From: Bacteroidaceae bacterium
GTDB lineage: Bacteria > Bacteroidota > Bacteroidia > Bacteroidales > Bacteroidaceae
Length of the DNA: 34,706 bases
Direction of reading: 5' to 3'
NCBI GenBank assembly: GCA_900772575.1
Contig: CAAHEN010000034.1
Location: forward strand, 1 to 34,706
Part shown: positions 1-8,111 of the stretch, one piece after another
Position numbering within the stretch: position 1 is the stretch's first letter
Layout: every line of letters begins with the position of its first letter
The notes under the pieces: generated by a model
The model's input: the letters and a program-made list of their open reading frames with translations, nothing else
Database searches by the model: none
What the model was told of the DNA's origin: nothing
Program-made: the position numbers and the translations under genes

Positions 1-331
<331 letters not shown>

Positions 332-340
332 TCGGGCGCT

Positions 341-364
341 CCCCGCGCCGTTGTTGGCGCGGGG
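341..364 (+). other. Hairpin in the 23S-5S spacer
   Basis: CCCCGCGCC (341-349) pairs perfectly with GGCGCGGGG (356-364) around a six-base loop. It lies just after the 23S 3' end with no T-run behind it, so an RNA-processing signal or spacer structure is more likely than a terminator. A weaker G+C-rich stem follows around 416-443. Confidence 0.5.
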
Positions 365-475
365 GCGGTTCTTGCCACACGCGCGGCTCTCCCGGCCAGT
401 TCCGGGATCCGTTTTCCTCCCTTTCCGCCTCGGTGCGGGAGGCAAGGTGCTGATTCGCCACACACATGTCACCCC

Positions 476-584
476 ATTACGGTGGCCAGAGCCCCGGGGC
501 CCCACCTCTTCCCATTCCGAACAGAGCAGTTAAGCCCGGGCGCGCCGATGGTACTGCGCAAGCGGGAGAGTAGGTCGCCGCCAT
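476..584 (+). rRNA. rrf: 5S ribosomal RNA
   Basis: The conserved 5S core is present: CCACCTCTTCCCATTCCGAA at 501-520, then ACAGAGCAGTTAAGCCC, then GATGGTACTG, then GGGAGAGTAGGTCG. The start near TACGGTGGC and the end near CGCCGCCA pair as the closing helix (GGTGGC with GCCGCC). The length of about 108 nt is normal. Ends are good to a few bases. It is the last gene of the rRNA operon. Confidence 0.95.
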
Positions 585-591
585 TTTTTCC

Positions 592-635
592 AGCGTCCCC
601 CTGAAGGCATCCAGCCTCCGGGGGGACGCTTTTTT
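592..635 (+). terminator. Intrinsic terminator of the rRNA operon
   Basis: AGCGTCCCCC (592-601) pairs perfectly with GGGGGACGCT (621-630) and runs into a T-tract (630-635). It begins about eight bases after the 5S end, as expected for the end of an rrn operon. Confidence 0.93.
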
Positions 636-703
636 CGTGCCCCTGCCCGGCGCTGCCCCGGCGGCGGAAGGAGGGGCAGTGCCGGCTGCTGCAGGGGGGT
701 ATG

Positions 704-734
704 TCTGTCATTCGCCCAATTATTTGTACCTTTG
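704..734 (+). promoter_or_regulatory. Bacteroidota-type promoter for cmk-ispH-S46 peptidase
   Basis: TACCTTTG at 727-734 matches the Bacteroidota -7 consensus TAnnTTTG exactly and is followed by C. TCTG at 704-707 is a one-mismatch -33 TTTG box with a 19-base spacer. Transcription should start near 741, about 90 nt before the cmk ATG. It lies directly downstream of the rrn terminator, so the following genes need their own promoter. Confidence 0.75.
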
Positions 735-829
735 CAGCAAGTTTGTCGGACCTTAGACCGCCGTAATGGATATTCTCCGGGGACGGATGTGGTTTGGCTA
801 TAGGCTTTTTAATTTAGAATGACGTGTAT

Positions 830-1531
830 ATGAAGAAGATAATTGTGGCGATAGACGGCTATTCCTCTTGTGGCAAGAGCACGATGGCAAAGGATCTGGC
901 TCGTGCTGTGGGATATGTTTATGTGGATACCGGCGCCATGTATCGTGCGGTTACCCTCTATGCCTTGCGCAAGGGGTTGTTCGCCGACGATGGCGAGGTG
1001 CGGGTGACTGATCTGGAACAGGCTTTGCCCCAAATCAAGCTTACATTTTCCCTCGATTCCCAGAGCGGTCTGCCACTGATGTGCCTGAATGGTGAGAATG
1101 TAGAAAACGAGATACGCACGATCGACGTATCCTCACATGTCAGTCCCATTGCCGCTCTGCCCGCTGTGCGCACAGCGCTGACACGCCAGCAACAGGCTAT
1201 GGGGGCACATCGTGGCCTTGTGATGGACGGTCGTGACATCGGTACCGTTGTCTTTCCGGATGCGGAATTGAAGATATTTGTGACCGCTTCGGCGGCGGTG
1301 CGTGCCCAGCGTAGGTTCGATGAGCTCAAGAGCAAGGGCATGCCGGCCGATTACGGTGACATACTTCATAACGTCAAAGAGCGCGATTATATCGATTCAC
1401 ACCGTGATGTCGCGCCATTGCGCCAAGCCCCGGATGCGTTGGTGCTCGACAACAGCCACATGACTTTGGAGGAGCAGCGCCAGTGGTTGCTTTCCAAGTT
1501 CAATCAAGTTGTCCATCGTACAGACCTGTAG
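830..1531 (+). CDS. cmk: Cytidylate kinase
   Basis: Phosphorylates CMP and dCMP with ATP in the cytosol (pyrimidine nucleotide salvage and synthesis). The 233-residue protein starts MKKIIVAIDGYSSCGKST, with the P-loop at about residues 10-18 (GYSSCGKST). It continues with the DTGAMYRA nucleoside-binding segment and a DGRDIGTVVFPDA motif typical of Cmk; length is normal. I chose the ATG at 830; an in-frame GTG at 824 adds two residues and is less likely. The stop is four bases before the ispH ATG, so the two genes are almost certainly cotranscribed. Confidence 0.96.
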   Translation: MKKIIVAIDGYSSCGKSTMAKDLARAVGYVYVDTGAMYRAVTLYALRKGLFADDGEVRVTDLEQALPQIKLTFSLDSQSGLPLMCLNGENVENEIRTIDVSSHVSPIAALPAVRTALTRQQQAMGAHRGLVMDGRDIGTVVFPDAELKIFVTASAAVRAQRRFDELKSKGMPADYGDILHNVKERDYIDSHRDVAPLRQAPDALVLDNSHMTLEEQRQWLLSKFNQVVHRTDL

Positions 1532-1535
1532 AAGC

Positions 1536-2402
1536 ATGCTCAACATCGAGTTAGACACCAATTCCGGGTTCTGCTTCGGGGTGACCACGGCCATCGGCAA
1601 GGCAGAGGAGGAACTTGCGGGAGGCCGCGATCTCTGCTGCCTCGGCGACATCGTGCACAATGGCCGTGAGTGCGAGCGGTTGCGCGACCTTGGGTTGGCC
1701 ACTATAGACCATGAGACCTTTCGCTCGCTGAAAAACAAGCGTGTGTTGCTGAGGGCCCATGGCGAGCCCCCCGAGACCTATAAGATTGCCGCCGCCAACG
1801 ACATTGAAATCATCGATGCCACGTGCCCCGTTGTCCTACAATTGCAACGCCGCATCAAGCGTGTGTTTTCCGAGCCGGGGCATCCGCAGATTGTCATTTA
1901 CGGTAAGCGTGGACATGCTGAGGTCAATGGACTTGTTGGTCAGACCGATGGACAGGCTCTGGTGGTGGAGTGCGCTGAAGAGGCCGTCCAGCTTGATTTC
2001 AAGCGCGACATCTGCCTGTTCTCCCAGACCACCAAGCCGCTGGAGGGCTTCCGGCAGTTGGTCGACTATATCACCGCGCACATCGTGCCACCTGCCACCT
2101 TCCGTTATTTCGACACCATCTGCCGCCAGGTGGCCAACCGTCTGCCCAACATTCGCGCTTTTGCCGCCCGTCACGATGTCATCATCTTCGTGGCCGGTCT
2201 CAAGAGCAGTAATGGCCGTGTCCTCTTCGAAGCCTGCCGGCGGGTCAATCCCCGTGCCCATTTGGTCGACACACCTGCGGCGCTGCGACGCGAATGGTTC
2301 GACGGTGCGGAGAGTGTCGGCGTCTGTGGGGCGACGTCTACCCCCAAATGGCTGATGGAGGACTGCCGGGAGGCTATTCGTGCCCTTGTCTCATGTCAAT
2401 AA
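1536..2402 (+). CDS. ispH: 4-hydroxy-3-methylbut-2-enyl diphosphate reductase (IspH)
   Basis: Last step of the MEP isoprenoid pathway: reduces HMBPP to IPP and DMAPP using a [4Fe-4S] cluster, in the cytosol. The 288-residue protein shows cluster cysteines C13 (GFCFGV), C97 (DATCP) and C196 (FDTIC). It also has the substrate histidines H41, H75 and H127 and the proton-donor glutamate E129 in GHAEVNG. Further matches are S-Q-T-T at 163-166, S-S-N at 224-226 and CGATSTP near 264-270. These correspond closely to E. coli IspH numbering. The ATG at 1536 starts MLNIELDTNSGFCFGV; upstream in-frame start codons would overlap cmk. It is followed by the S46 peptidase after 21 bases. Confidence 0.97.
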   Translation: MLNIELDTNSGFCFGVTTAIGKAEEELAGGRDLCCLGDIVHNGRECERLRDLGLATIDHETFRSLKNKRVLLRAHGEPPETYKIAAANDIEIIDATCPVVLQLQRRIKRVFSEPGHPQIVIYGKRGHAEVNGLVGQTDGQALVVECAEEAVQLDFKRDICLFSQTTKPLEGFRQLVDYITAHIVPPATFRYFDTICRQVANRLPNIRAFAARHDVIIFVAGLKSSNGRVLFEACRRVNPRAHLVDTPAALRREWFDGAESVGVCGATSTPKWLMEDCREAIRALVSCQ

Positions 2403-2423
2403 TCAATCATCAATATTTTTCTT

Positions 2424-4550
2424 ATGAAGAGATTCCTTACACTTTGTTTTTCGCTGGTAATCGGTCTCATGTCCGTCCATGCCGATGAGGGCATGTGGCT
2501 GCTCGAACTCATGAAACAGCAACACCTTGAAGACTCGCTGCGCCGTGCAGGACTGCAACTTCCGCCTTCGGCCCTGTATAGTGAAACCTCACCGTCCTTG
2601 CGCGAGTGCGTCGGTATCTTCGGCGGCGGTTGCACCGGTGAGATCGTCTCGGCCGACGGACTGGTTCTCACTAACCACCATTGCGGCTTCAGCTATGTCC
2701 ATGAGATGAGCTCTGTGGCGCACGATTATATGAAGAATGGCTATTTCGCCAAGAGCCGCGCTGAAGAGCTGCGTACCCCGGAAAGCCTGACCTTTACCTT
2801 TGTCCTTGCCGTGAAAGACGTGACCGATGAAGTCAACGCCGCTGCCCGCAAGCAGAAGGCCGACGAGTACACGGCCATGAGCCAATCTTTTCTCGAACCG
2901 CTCTCTGACAAGCTCCTGAAAAAGAGCGCTTATTCGAAGAAAAAAGGCATGCGTGCCCGCATTGTGCCGTTCTTCGGGGGCAACCAGTTCTATGTGTTCT
3001 TCGAGCAGACCTATCTCGATGTACGCCTGGTCGTCAATCCACCTCACAACATCGCCCAGTTTGGCGGCAACAGCGACAATTGGATCTGGCCGCGTCAGAA
3101 TGCCGATTTCGCCATGTTCCGTATCTATGCCGACAAGAACGGCCAGCCCGCTGCCTACAGCAAGGACAATGTTCCCCTCAAATGCCGCAAGTTCCTTCCC
3201 ATTTCCCTGAAAGGTATGAAGGAGGGTGACTTCACAATGATCATGGGCTTCCCCGGTTCCACGTCACGCTATTTGACCGCCTCAGAGGTGCAACTCCGCA
3301 CGCAGAGCCAGAACCTGCCCATTGTCATAGCCGGAAATCCCCTGCTGGACTATTACAAGAAACTGATGGACGAGAGTGACTCCCTGAGACTTATGCTCGA
3401 AGACACCTATTTCTCGTATGGCAATGCGGTCAAGAACTTTGGCGGCATGAACGAGGCCGTGGAGCGGATAAAGCTCGTGGATCTCAAAAAGCAGGAAGAG
3501 AACCGTTTCCGGACTTTTGCGGCTCAGAGTGCAGACCAGTCGTATGGTCATGTCATCGAGCGCATCGACACCCTCTGCCACAGTTACCAAGACAGCCTGT
3601 TTGATGCCCGTCTCGGCTGGATCTATAACCTCCAGCAAGCCTATGCCCCCTACAAGGCTGTGGATCAGTTGGCCAATGCCCTCCATGGTGGCAACGCCAA
3701 GGCCGTGCAATCCGCTAAGGAAGAGCTGCGCGACAAGGTCACTTTCATGTCAAAGCGCAAGGTCGAGATAGAACGCGGACTGATGAAACTGCTTGTGCCT
3801 TATTATTTGAAATACAACAAACTGGGGCTCAAGCCCGATTGCTTGTCGCAGAATCCCGGCGCAGTCATCGACAGCATCTATGACGCCTCGATCTACCTGG
3901 ATTCCCTGCGTTTCAACCAAGCGGTGGAGCAGGGCGATGTGGCCGCGCTTAGGAACGATCCGCTCTACCGTTTCTGCAAGCAGTCTGGCGCCGCACTGGC
4001 CCCCCTAAATGCTGCGCAGAAAAACTACAGCCGTCGCCGTGCCGCCCTTGATAAAATCTACGTTCGCGGACTCTGTGAGATGTACGATTGGAGCAAGGCA
4101 CCCGACGCCAATTTTACACTCCGCATGACCTATGGCCACGTACAGGACCTCAAGCCGCGTGACGCCGTGCGCTATGATTGGCGCACCGTGCTCGACGGCA
4201 TGTTTGAGAAAGAGAGCAAGACTGAGAGCGACTATTTCGTCAACGATACCCTGCGCCGTTTCTTTGAGCGCAACGACTACGGGCGGTATGCCCGTGAGGA
4301 CGGTAAACTTCCCACTTGTTTTCTGAGCAACAACGACATCACAGGCGGCAATTCAGGTTCGCCGGTGCTCAATGCCAAGGGAGAGCTCATCGGTCTGGCC
4401 TTCGATGGCAACATCGAGTCGCTCTCCAGCGACTTGAAATACAACCCAGCCCTGCAACGCTGCATCAATGTGGATATCCGCTACGTCCTTTTCATCATTG
4501 ACAAGTTTGGCGGCTCGCGCTATGTCCTCGACGAACTGGACATCCGCTGA
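2424..4550 (+). CDS. S46 family dipeptidyl-peptidase, DPP7-type
   Basis: Serine exopeptidase that removes N-terminal dipeptides from oligopeptides, expected in the periplasm of asaccharolytic or peptide-using Bacteroidales. The 708-residue protein has a signal peptide (about 1-20, ending SVHA). The chymotrypsin-like triad is readable: H86 in TNHHCG, D228 in NADFAMF, and S644 in TGGNSGSP. The residue that distinguishes family members (position 673 in the P. gingivalis enzymes) is Gly here (about 662, FDGN). This points to DPP7-like preference for hydrophobic P1 residues; DPP11, which prefers Asp/Glu, carries Arg there. That specificity is an inference from family work. It is probably the last gene of the cmk-ispH unit and is followed by a terminator. 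Confidence 0.93.
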   Translation: MKRFLTLCFSLVIGLMSVHADEGMWLLELMKQQHLEDSLRRAGLQLPPSALYSETSPSLRECVGIFGGGCTGEIVSADGLVLTNHHCGFSYVHEMSSVAHDYMKNGYFAKSRAEELRTPESLTFTFVLAVKDVTDEVNAAARKQKADEYTAMSQSFLEPLSDKLLKKSAYSKKKGMRARIVPFFGGNQFYVFFEQTYLDVRLVVNPPHNIAQFGGNSDNWIWPRQNADFAMFRIYADKNGQPAAYSKDNVPLKCRKFLPISLKGMKEGDFTMIMGFPGSTSRYLTASEVQLRTQSQNLPIVIAGNPLLDYYKKLMDESDSLRLMLEDTYFSYGNAVKNFGGMNEAVERIKLVDLKKQEENRFRTFAAQSADQSYGHVIERIDTLCHSYQDSLFDARLGWIYNLQQAYAPYKAVDQLANALHGGNAKAVQSAKEELRDKVTFMSKRKVEIERGLMKLLVPYYLKYNKLGLKPDCLSQNPGAVIDSIYDASIYLDSLRFNQAVEQGDVAALRNDPLYRFCKQSGAALAPLNAAQKNYSRRRAALDKIYVRGLCEMYDWSKAPDANFTLRMTYGHVQDLKPRDAVRYDWRTVLDGMFEKESKTESDYFVNDTLRRFFERNDYGRYAREDGKLPTCFLSNNDITGGNSGSPVLNAKGELIGLAFDGNIESLSSDLKYNPALQRCINVDIRYVLFIIDKFGGSRYVLDELDIR

Positions 4551-4584
4551 CTAGTGCGGCCAGTTGGCCGCCACTTTTGCCACT

Positions 4585-4633
4585 GCGCCGTGCAGATGCG
4601 TGACCCGCTCCCGCCATCTGCACGGCGCTTTTC
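4585..4633 (+). terminator. Intrinsic terminator after the S46 peptidase
   Basis: GCGCCGTGCAGATG (4585-4598) pairs over 14 perfect base pairs with CATCTGCACGGCGC (4615-4628) around a 16-base loop, followed by TTTTCTT. It begins 35 bases after the peptidase stop codon. Confidence 0.9.
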
Positions 4634-4836
4634 TTGGGTTCTGGCCAAGGCCGGTTTTCCCTTTCACCGAGCATATGGTTTTCCCACACAAAATCTCTTT
4701 CACCGCTACGGATGCAGTGCCCCGGTGTCCAGAATACCTCTTCTCCACCCCATTTCAGTCCCTCTCATTACTGGCACAGCAAATCCCGCATTTTTGCACA
4801 GTAACACGCCTAATGTGTTGCGTCACTGGGAGTTGT

Positions 4837-4885
4837 TGCAAAACTGTTATCATTGGTTTGCACACCGGCAATTAACAATTGCCGG
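4837..4885 (+). promoter_or_regulatory. Two adjacent inverted repeats, possible operator
   Basis: TGCAAA (4837-4842) and TTTGCA (4857-4862) form one dyad with a 14-base gap. Two bases later CCGGCAATT (4865-4873) and AATTGCCGG (4877-4885) form a perfect 9-bp dyad with a 3-base gap. They lie about 75-120 bases upstream of the -7-like box of the cluster. There is no T-run, so the second dyad is not a usual terminator. A binding site for a regulator encoded elsewhere is an inference. Confidence 0.45.
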
Positions 4886-4959
4886 AAATGAGGTAGTTAA
4901 ACTGCGTTAAACCTCAAAGATTGGTCGGCTAAATCATCGACCCAAACAGAAAAAACCAT

Positions 4960-4967
4960 TAAATTTG
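4960..4967 (+). promoter_or_regulatory. Probable -7 box for the FAS1/SusCD cluster
   Basis: TAAATTTG matches TAnnTTTG exactly and is followed by C. A good TTTG -33 box is not visible at the right distance (around 4936-4941), which would fit a promoter needing an activator or an alternative sigma factor. The 5' UTR would be about 60-65 nt. Confidence 0.5.
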
Positions 4968-5036
4968 CTGCAACTAATTGCGTATAAATGCGTGAATACA
5001 AACCGAAAATAAATATTAAACAGATTATTAGTGCGT

Positions 5037-8000
5037 ATGAATAACCGTTTTAGCAGAATGGGAAAGACATTGCTCGGTGCAATGTGCTTGCTTTCGACAT
5101 GCGGTCTTACGTATTCCTGTTCAGACGATTACGATCTCGATGAGACGTTGCCGGGCTTCTTGGGCGGGAGTATCTATGACGAATTGAAGGCGCGGAATTT
5201 CAACACGGTGATCCGGCTCATTGACGATTTGGATTACACCGAGGTGCTGTCTAGAACAGGTAGCAAGACGCTTTTTGTCGCTGATGACGAGGCTTTCAAC
5301 AAGTTCTTCGCCACGACCACTTGGACGGATGGAACCGGTCAGCCGGTGCGCAGTTACGCCCAGCTGTCGGCAGCGCAGAAACGCTTGCTTCTGTATGGGG
5401 CTATGCTCAACAATGCCGATGTGATTGAAATGCTGCCTTACTCCAGCGGTGGCGGAAGTCTGACGATGCGTCGTACGACTGCCGCTACAGCCGTGGACAG
5501 TGTGCGCTATTGGAAGTGGGACGAGCTGCCCAACAACCTCAATGTCGCAGAGGAGGATGCCGACGGCAGCCTGACCGGCGACAAGCGTTTCTGGGATCAG
5601 TATCGCAAGCAGTCACGCGGCGGTATTTACATGGCCCTTGACGCCACATCGCCGATGATGGTGCACTTCATTGAAGACCAGCTCAAGGTGAAGAATGTGA
5701 CCCACGAGGACATTAGCTTCATCATGAACAACAAGAACCCTTGGACGAACGGCAGTGCTGGCGGTAAGCGCACCTATGTCTATGACGCCATGGTCAAGGA
5801 GCAGGACGTGACGTGTCTCAACGGTTACTTCAACATCATGGACACCGTGCTGGTGACGCCTCCTAACATGGCAGAGGTGATTCGCTCCAATGGCTCGACC
5901 AATCTGTTCAGCAAAATGCTGGATCGCTTCAGCGCGCCTTATTATAATGCCACACTGACGGCTCAGTACAAGGCCTTGTACGACATCGGCAACGACTCCG
6001 TTTACGAGAAACGTTACATCTCTTCGCGTACGGCGAAGCGGACGCTCTATTCTCCGGAGGGGGCTATCCAGCTCGGTCCTGACGGCAAGTCGCTGGGCGA
6101 TTTCCCCTTCCTGACCTACGATCCGGGATGGAACGAATACGCCATCAGTAGCAGTACACCCGCTGAGCAGGACATGGCCGCCATGTTCGTGCCGACAGAT
6201 GAAGCCATGACGGAGTACTTCGTCAATGGCGGTGGCCGTGTGCTGATGGATCGTTATGCCACGAAGGAAAACACGGCTGAGAACCTGGAGTACAACTTGT
6301 ACCAGATTCCACTCGATATCATTCAGGCCCTGATCAACAACTTGATGAAGGACTCCTTCTTGGAGAGTGTGCCCAGCAAGTACCTGACCATCATGAATGA
6401 TGCCCAGGATCAGATGTTCCCGGCCACAAACGCGGATTATGACAGCGAGGCCAAATACAAGTCGTGCATTGTCAAGACGCTGATGTCCAACAACGGCGTC
6501 ATCTATGTGATGAACCGTGTGATGACCCCCGCCGACTATGCTTCAGTCATCGCACCTGCCCTCTATTCCAAGAATACACAGGTGGTGAAGTCTGTGGTGC
6601 GTGCTGACGATAACTATATCGAGGGTTCCTCTTACAACAACGCCCCCTTGAAGAAGTACTACTCGACCTACTTGAAGGCCATGCAGTCTCGCTTCTCCTT
6701 CTTCGTTCCTACGGACAATGGTTTGGGCTCTTACGGTTATGTGGATCCCATGTCGCTGGCCCGTGGTCCGCAGGGCGTCCGCAACTTCCGCTATTGGCGT
6801 TTCAACTACAAGAACGTCTCTGGCGCCATCCTCCCCATCAACGCCGTGGCTTATGTCTACAATCAGGAGACGGGCCAGCGTCCGGAGTCTGACAAGACGG
6901 CGACCGTGGGCGGCAATGCCTCCAACGTATCGGCACCAAACAATCCGCTGACAGCCGGTGCCGGTGCCGTGAAGCGCTCGCTGCTCATTGACATGGTGGA
7001 TCAGCATATTGTGGTTCATGACACGGAGGATGCCGACAATGACAAGGGTGTCAATTCCAATCGCACCTATTTCCTTGCCCGTAGCGGAGCACCTGTCTAT
7101 GTGAAGAAAAAGGTGGGTGCCTCCACCAATGGCGTAGGCATGGTGGTCGATGGCGGCTTCCAGATTCAGTGCAACAATGATGAGTATCCCGACAACGACC
7201 ACGATTGTACGGTCACTGAAGGATACGACATGTCCGCAGAGAGCAATGGCTACGGCAATGGTATGACTTATTTGCTGGATCGTCCTATGCAGCCGACCAT
7301 GAAATCTGTCTATTCCATCCTCTCCAAGGATACGGAGCACTACGCTGAGTTCTTCAAGCTTTGTGAGACAAACTTCTCTGACGCCGACCTGCAACTTGCC
7401 GGCTTTAAGACCGATGAGATGTCGAAGGACAATGCACTCTGGACGGCAGAGCAGAAGAAGTACCGCATTTTCACCAATGAGGGTGTCAACCCTGCTACCA
7501 ATGAGCAACTTGTGCGCTTCTTCAACAACTACCGTTACACCATCTACGCCCCGACCGATGCAGCCATCGAGGCTGCCAAGGCAAAGGGTCTGAAGACCTA
7601 TGACGAGATTGTTCAGTGGATGGATCAACATGCTGTCAAGGAGGGTGATGACGAAGTGGGCACCTTGTCTGAGGCTGACCAAGCCAAGGCCAAGGCCATG
7701 ATTGTCATGCTGATCAACTTTGTGAAGTACCACTTCCAGGATCAGTCGTTCTTTGTGGACAACGTATCTTCCAGCGGCGACTATCAGACTTCATGTATCG
7801 ACGATGTCAATAATGTTTACCTCACAGTCAACGTGACGCAGACACCTGGAGCCATCGCCGTGAAGGATAATGCCGGTAATACTCAGAATGTTGTGGCTCC
7901 CTATAATATCCTGGCGAGAGATGCCGACTTCAGTGCCGCTCCTACAGCTACAGCCACAGGAATCAAGAGTTCTTCTTACGTTGTCATCCATCAGGTGAAT

Positions 8001-8102
8001 AGCGTACTCAACTTCAAGTCGCTTGAAGGTGGCCGTTATGACTCCGAATGGGCAACAGCAGCAGAGGCTAAATCGTTCGTAAAGAGATACAAACTAAGAT
8101 AA
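5037..8102 (+). CDS. Four-domain fasciclin (FAS1) surface lipoprotein
   Basis: FAS1 domains are about 140-240-residue adhesion modules found in cell-surface proteins. Counting from the upstream in-frame GTG at 5031, this protein is 1023 residues; from the ATG at 5037 it is 1021. Lipobox LTYSC is followed by SDD, the Ser/Asp-rich pattern that directs lipoproteins to the outer surface in Bacteroidota. Four tandem FAS1-like units can be seen, at about 46-275, 277-500, 510-755 and 756-1000. Three of them end in an N-G-x3-V/L-M/L-D/N-type strand (NGYFNIMDTVLVTP, NGVIYVMNRVMTP, NGMTYLLDRPMQP); the fourth ends SSYVVIHQVNSVLNF. Each unit also carries a FVADDEAF / FVPTDEAM / FVPTDNG / YAPTDAA segment typical of FAS1. 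It is the first gene of the seven-gene cluster, 9 bases from susC. The ligand is unknown. Confidence 0.88.
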   Translation: MNNRFSRMGKTLLGAMCLLSTCGLTYSCSDDYDLDETLPGFLGGSIYDELKARNFNTVIRLIDDLDYTEVLSRTGSKTLFVADDEAFNKFFATTTWTDGTGQPVRSYAQLSAAQKRLLLYGAMLNNADVIEMLPYSSGGGSLTMRRTTAATAVDSVRYWKWDELPNNLNVAEEDADGSLTGDKRFWDQYRKQSRGGIYMALDATSPMMVHFIEDQLKVKNVTHEDISFIMNNKNPWTNGSAGGKRTYVYDAMVKEQDVTCLNGYFNIMDTVLVTPPNMAEVIRSNGSTNLFSKMLDRFSAPYYNATLTAQYKALYDIGNDSVYEKRYISSRTAKRTLYSPEGAIQLGPDGKSLGDFPFLTYDPGWNEYAISSSTPAEQDMAAMFVPTDEAMTEYFVNGGGRVLMDRYATKENTAENLEYNLYQIPLDIIQALINNLMKDSFLESVPSKYLTIMNDAQDQMFPATNADYDSEAKYKSCIVKTLMSNNGVIYVMNRVMTPADYASVIAPALYSKNTQVVKSVVRADDNYIEGSSYNNAPLKKYYSTYLKAMQSRFSFFVPTDNGLGSYGYVDPMSLARGPQGVRNFRYWRFNYKNVSGAILPINAVAYVYNQETGQRPESDKTATVGGNASNVSAPNNPLTAGAGAVKRSLLIDMVDQHIVVHDTEDADNDKGVNSNRTYFLARSGAPVYVKKKVGASTNGVGMVVDGGFQIQCNNDEYPDNDHDCTVTEGYDMSAESNGYGNGMTYLLDRPMQPTMKSVYSILSKDTEHYAEFFKLCETNFSDADLQLAGFKTDEMSKDNALWTAEQKKYRIFTNEGVNPATNEQLVRFFNNYRYTIYAPTDAAIEAAKAKGLKTYDEIVQWMDQHAVKEGDDEVGTLSEADQAKAKAMIVMLINFVKYHFQDQSFFVDNVSSSGDYQTSCIDDVNNVYLTVNVTQTPGAIAVKDNAGNTQNVVAPYNILARDADFSAAPTATATGIKSSSYVVIHQVNSVLNFKSLEGGRYDSEWATAAEAKSFVKRYKLR

Positions 8103-8111
8103 TAGCAGATC

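Larger units (their letters stand above)
4629..5036 (+). promoter_or_regulatory. Leader region of the FAS1/SusCD cluster
   Basis: About 400 noncoding bases between the terminator and the first FAS1 gene; the last 150 are notably A+T-rich. It contains two adjacent dyads (4837-4885) and a -7-like box (4960-4967), listed separately. The remainder (4634-4836) shows no convincing ORF or strong hairpin. Short ORFs reported across it have no recognisable content. Confidence 0.6.

Noticed and set aside
1509..1535. Upstream TTG start for ispH
   Set aside because: It overlaps the end of cmk, and the ATG at 1536 gives the normal IspH N-terminus just before GFCFGV.
6543..7733. Open frame of 396 codons on the minus strand opposite the first FAS1 gene
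   Set aside because: Composition is rich in His, Val, Ile and Gly runs typical of an antisense shadow, and the plus-strand FAS1 protein has clear domains and a lipobox.
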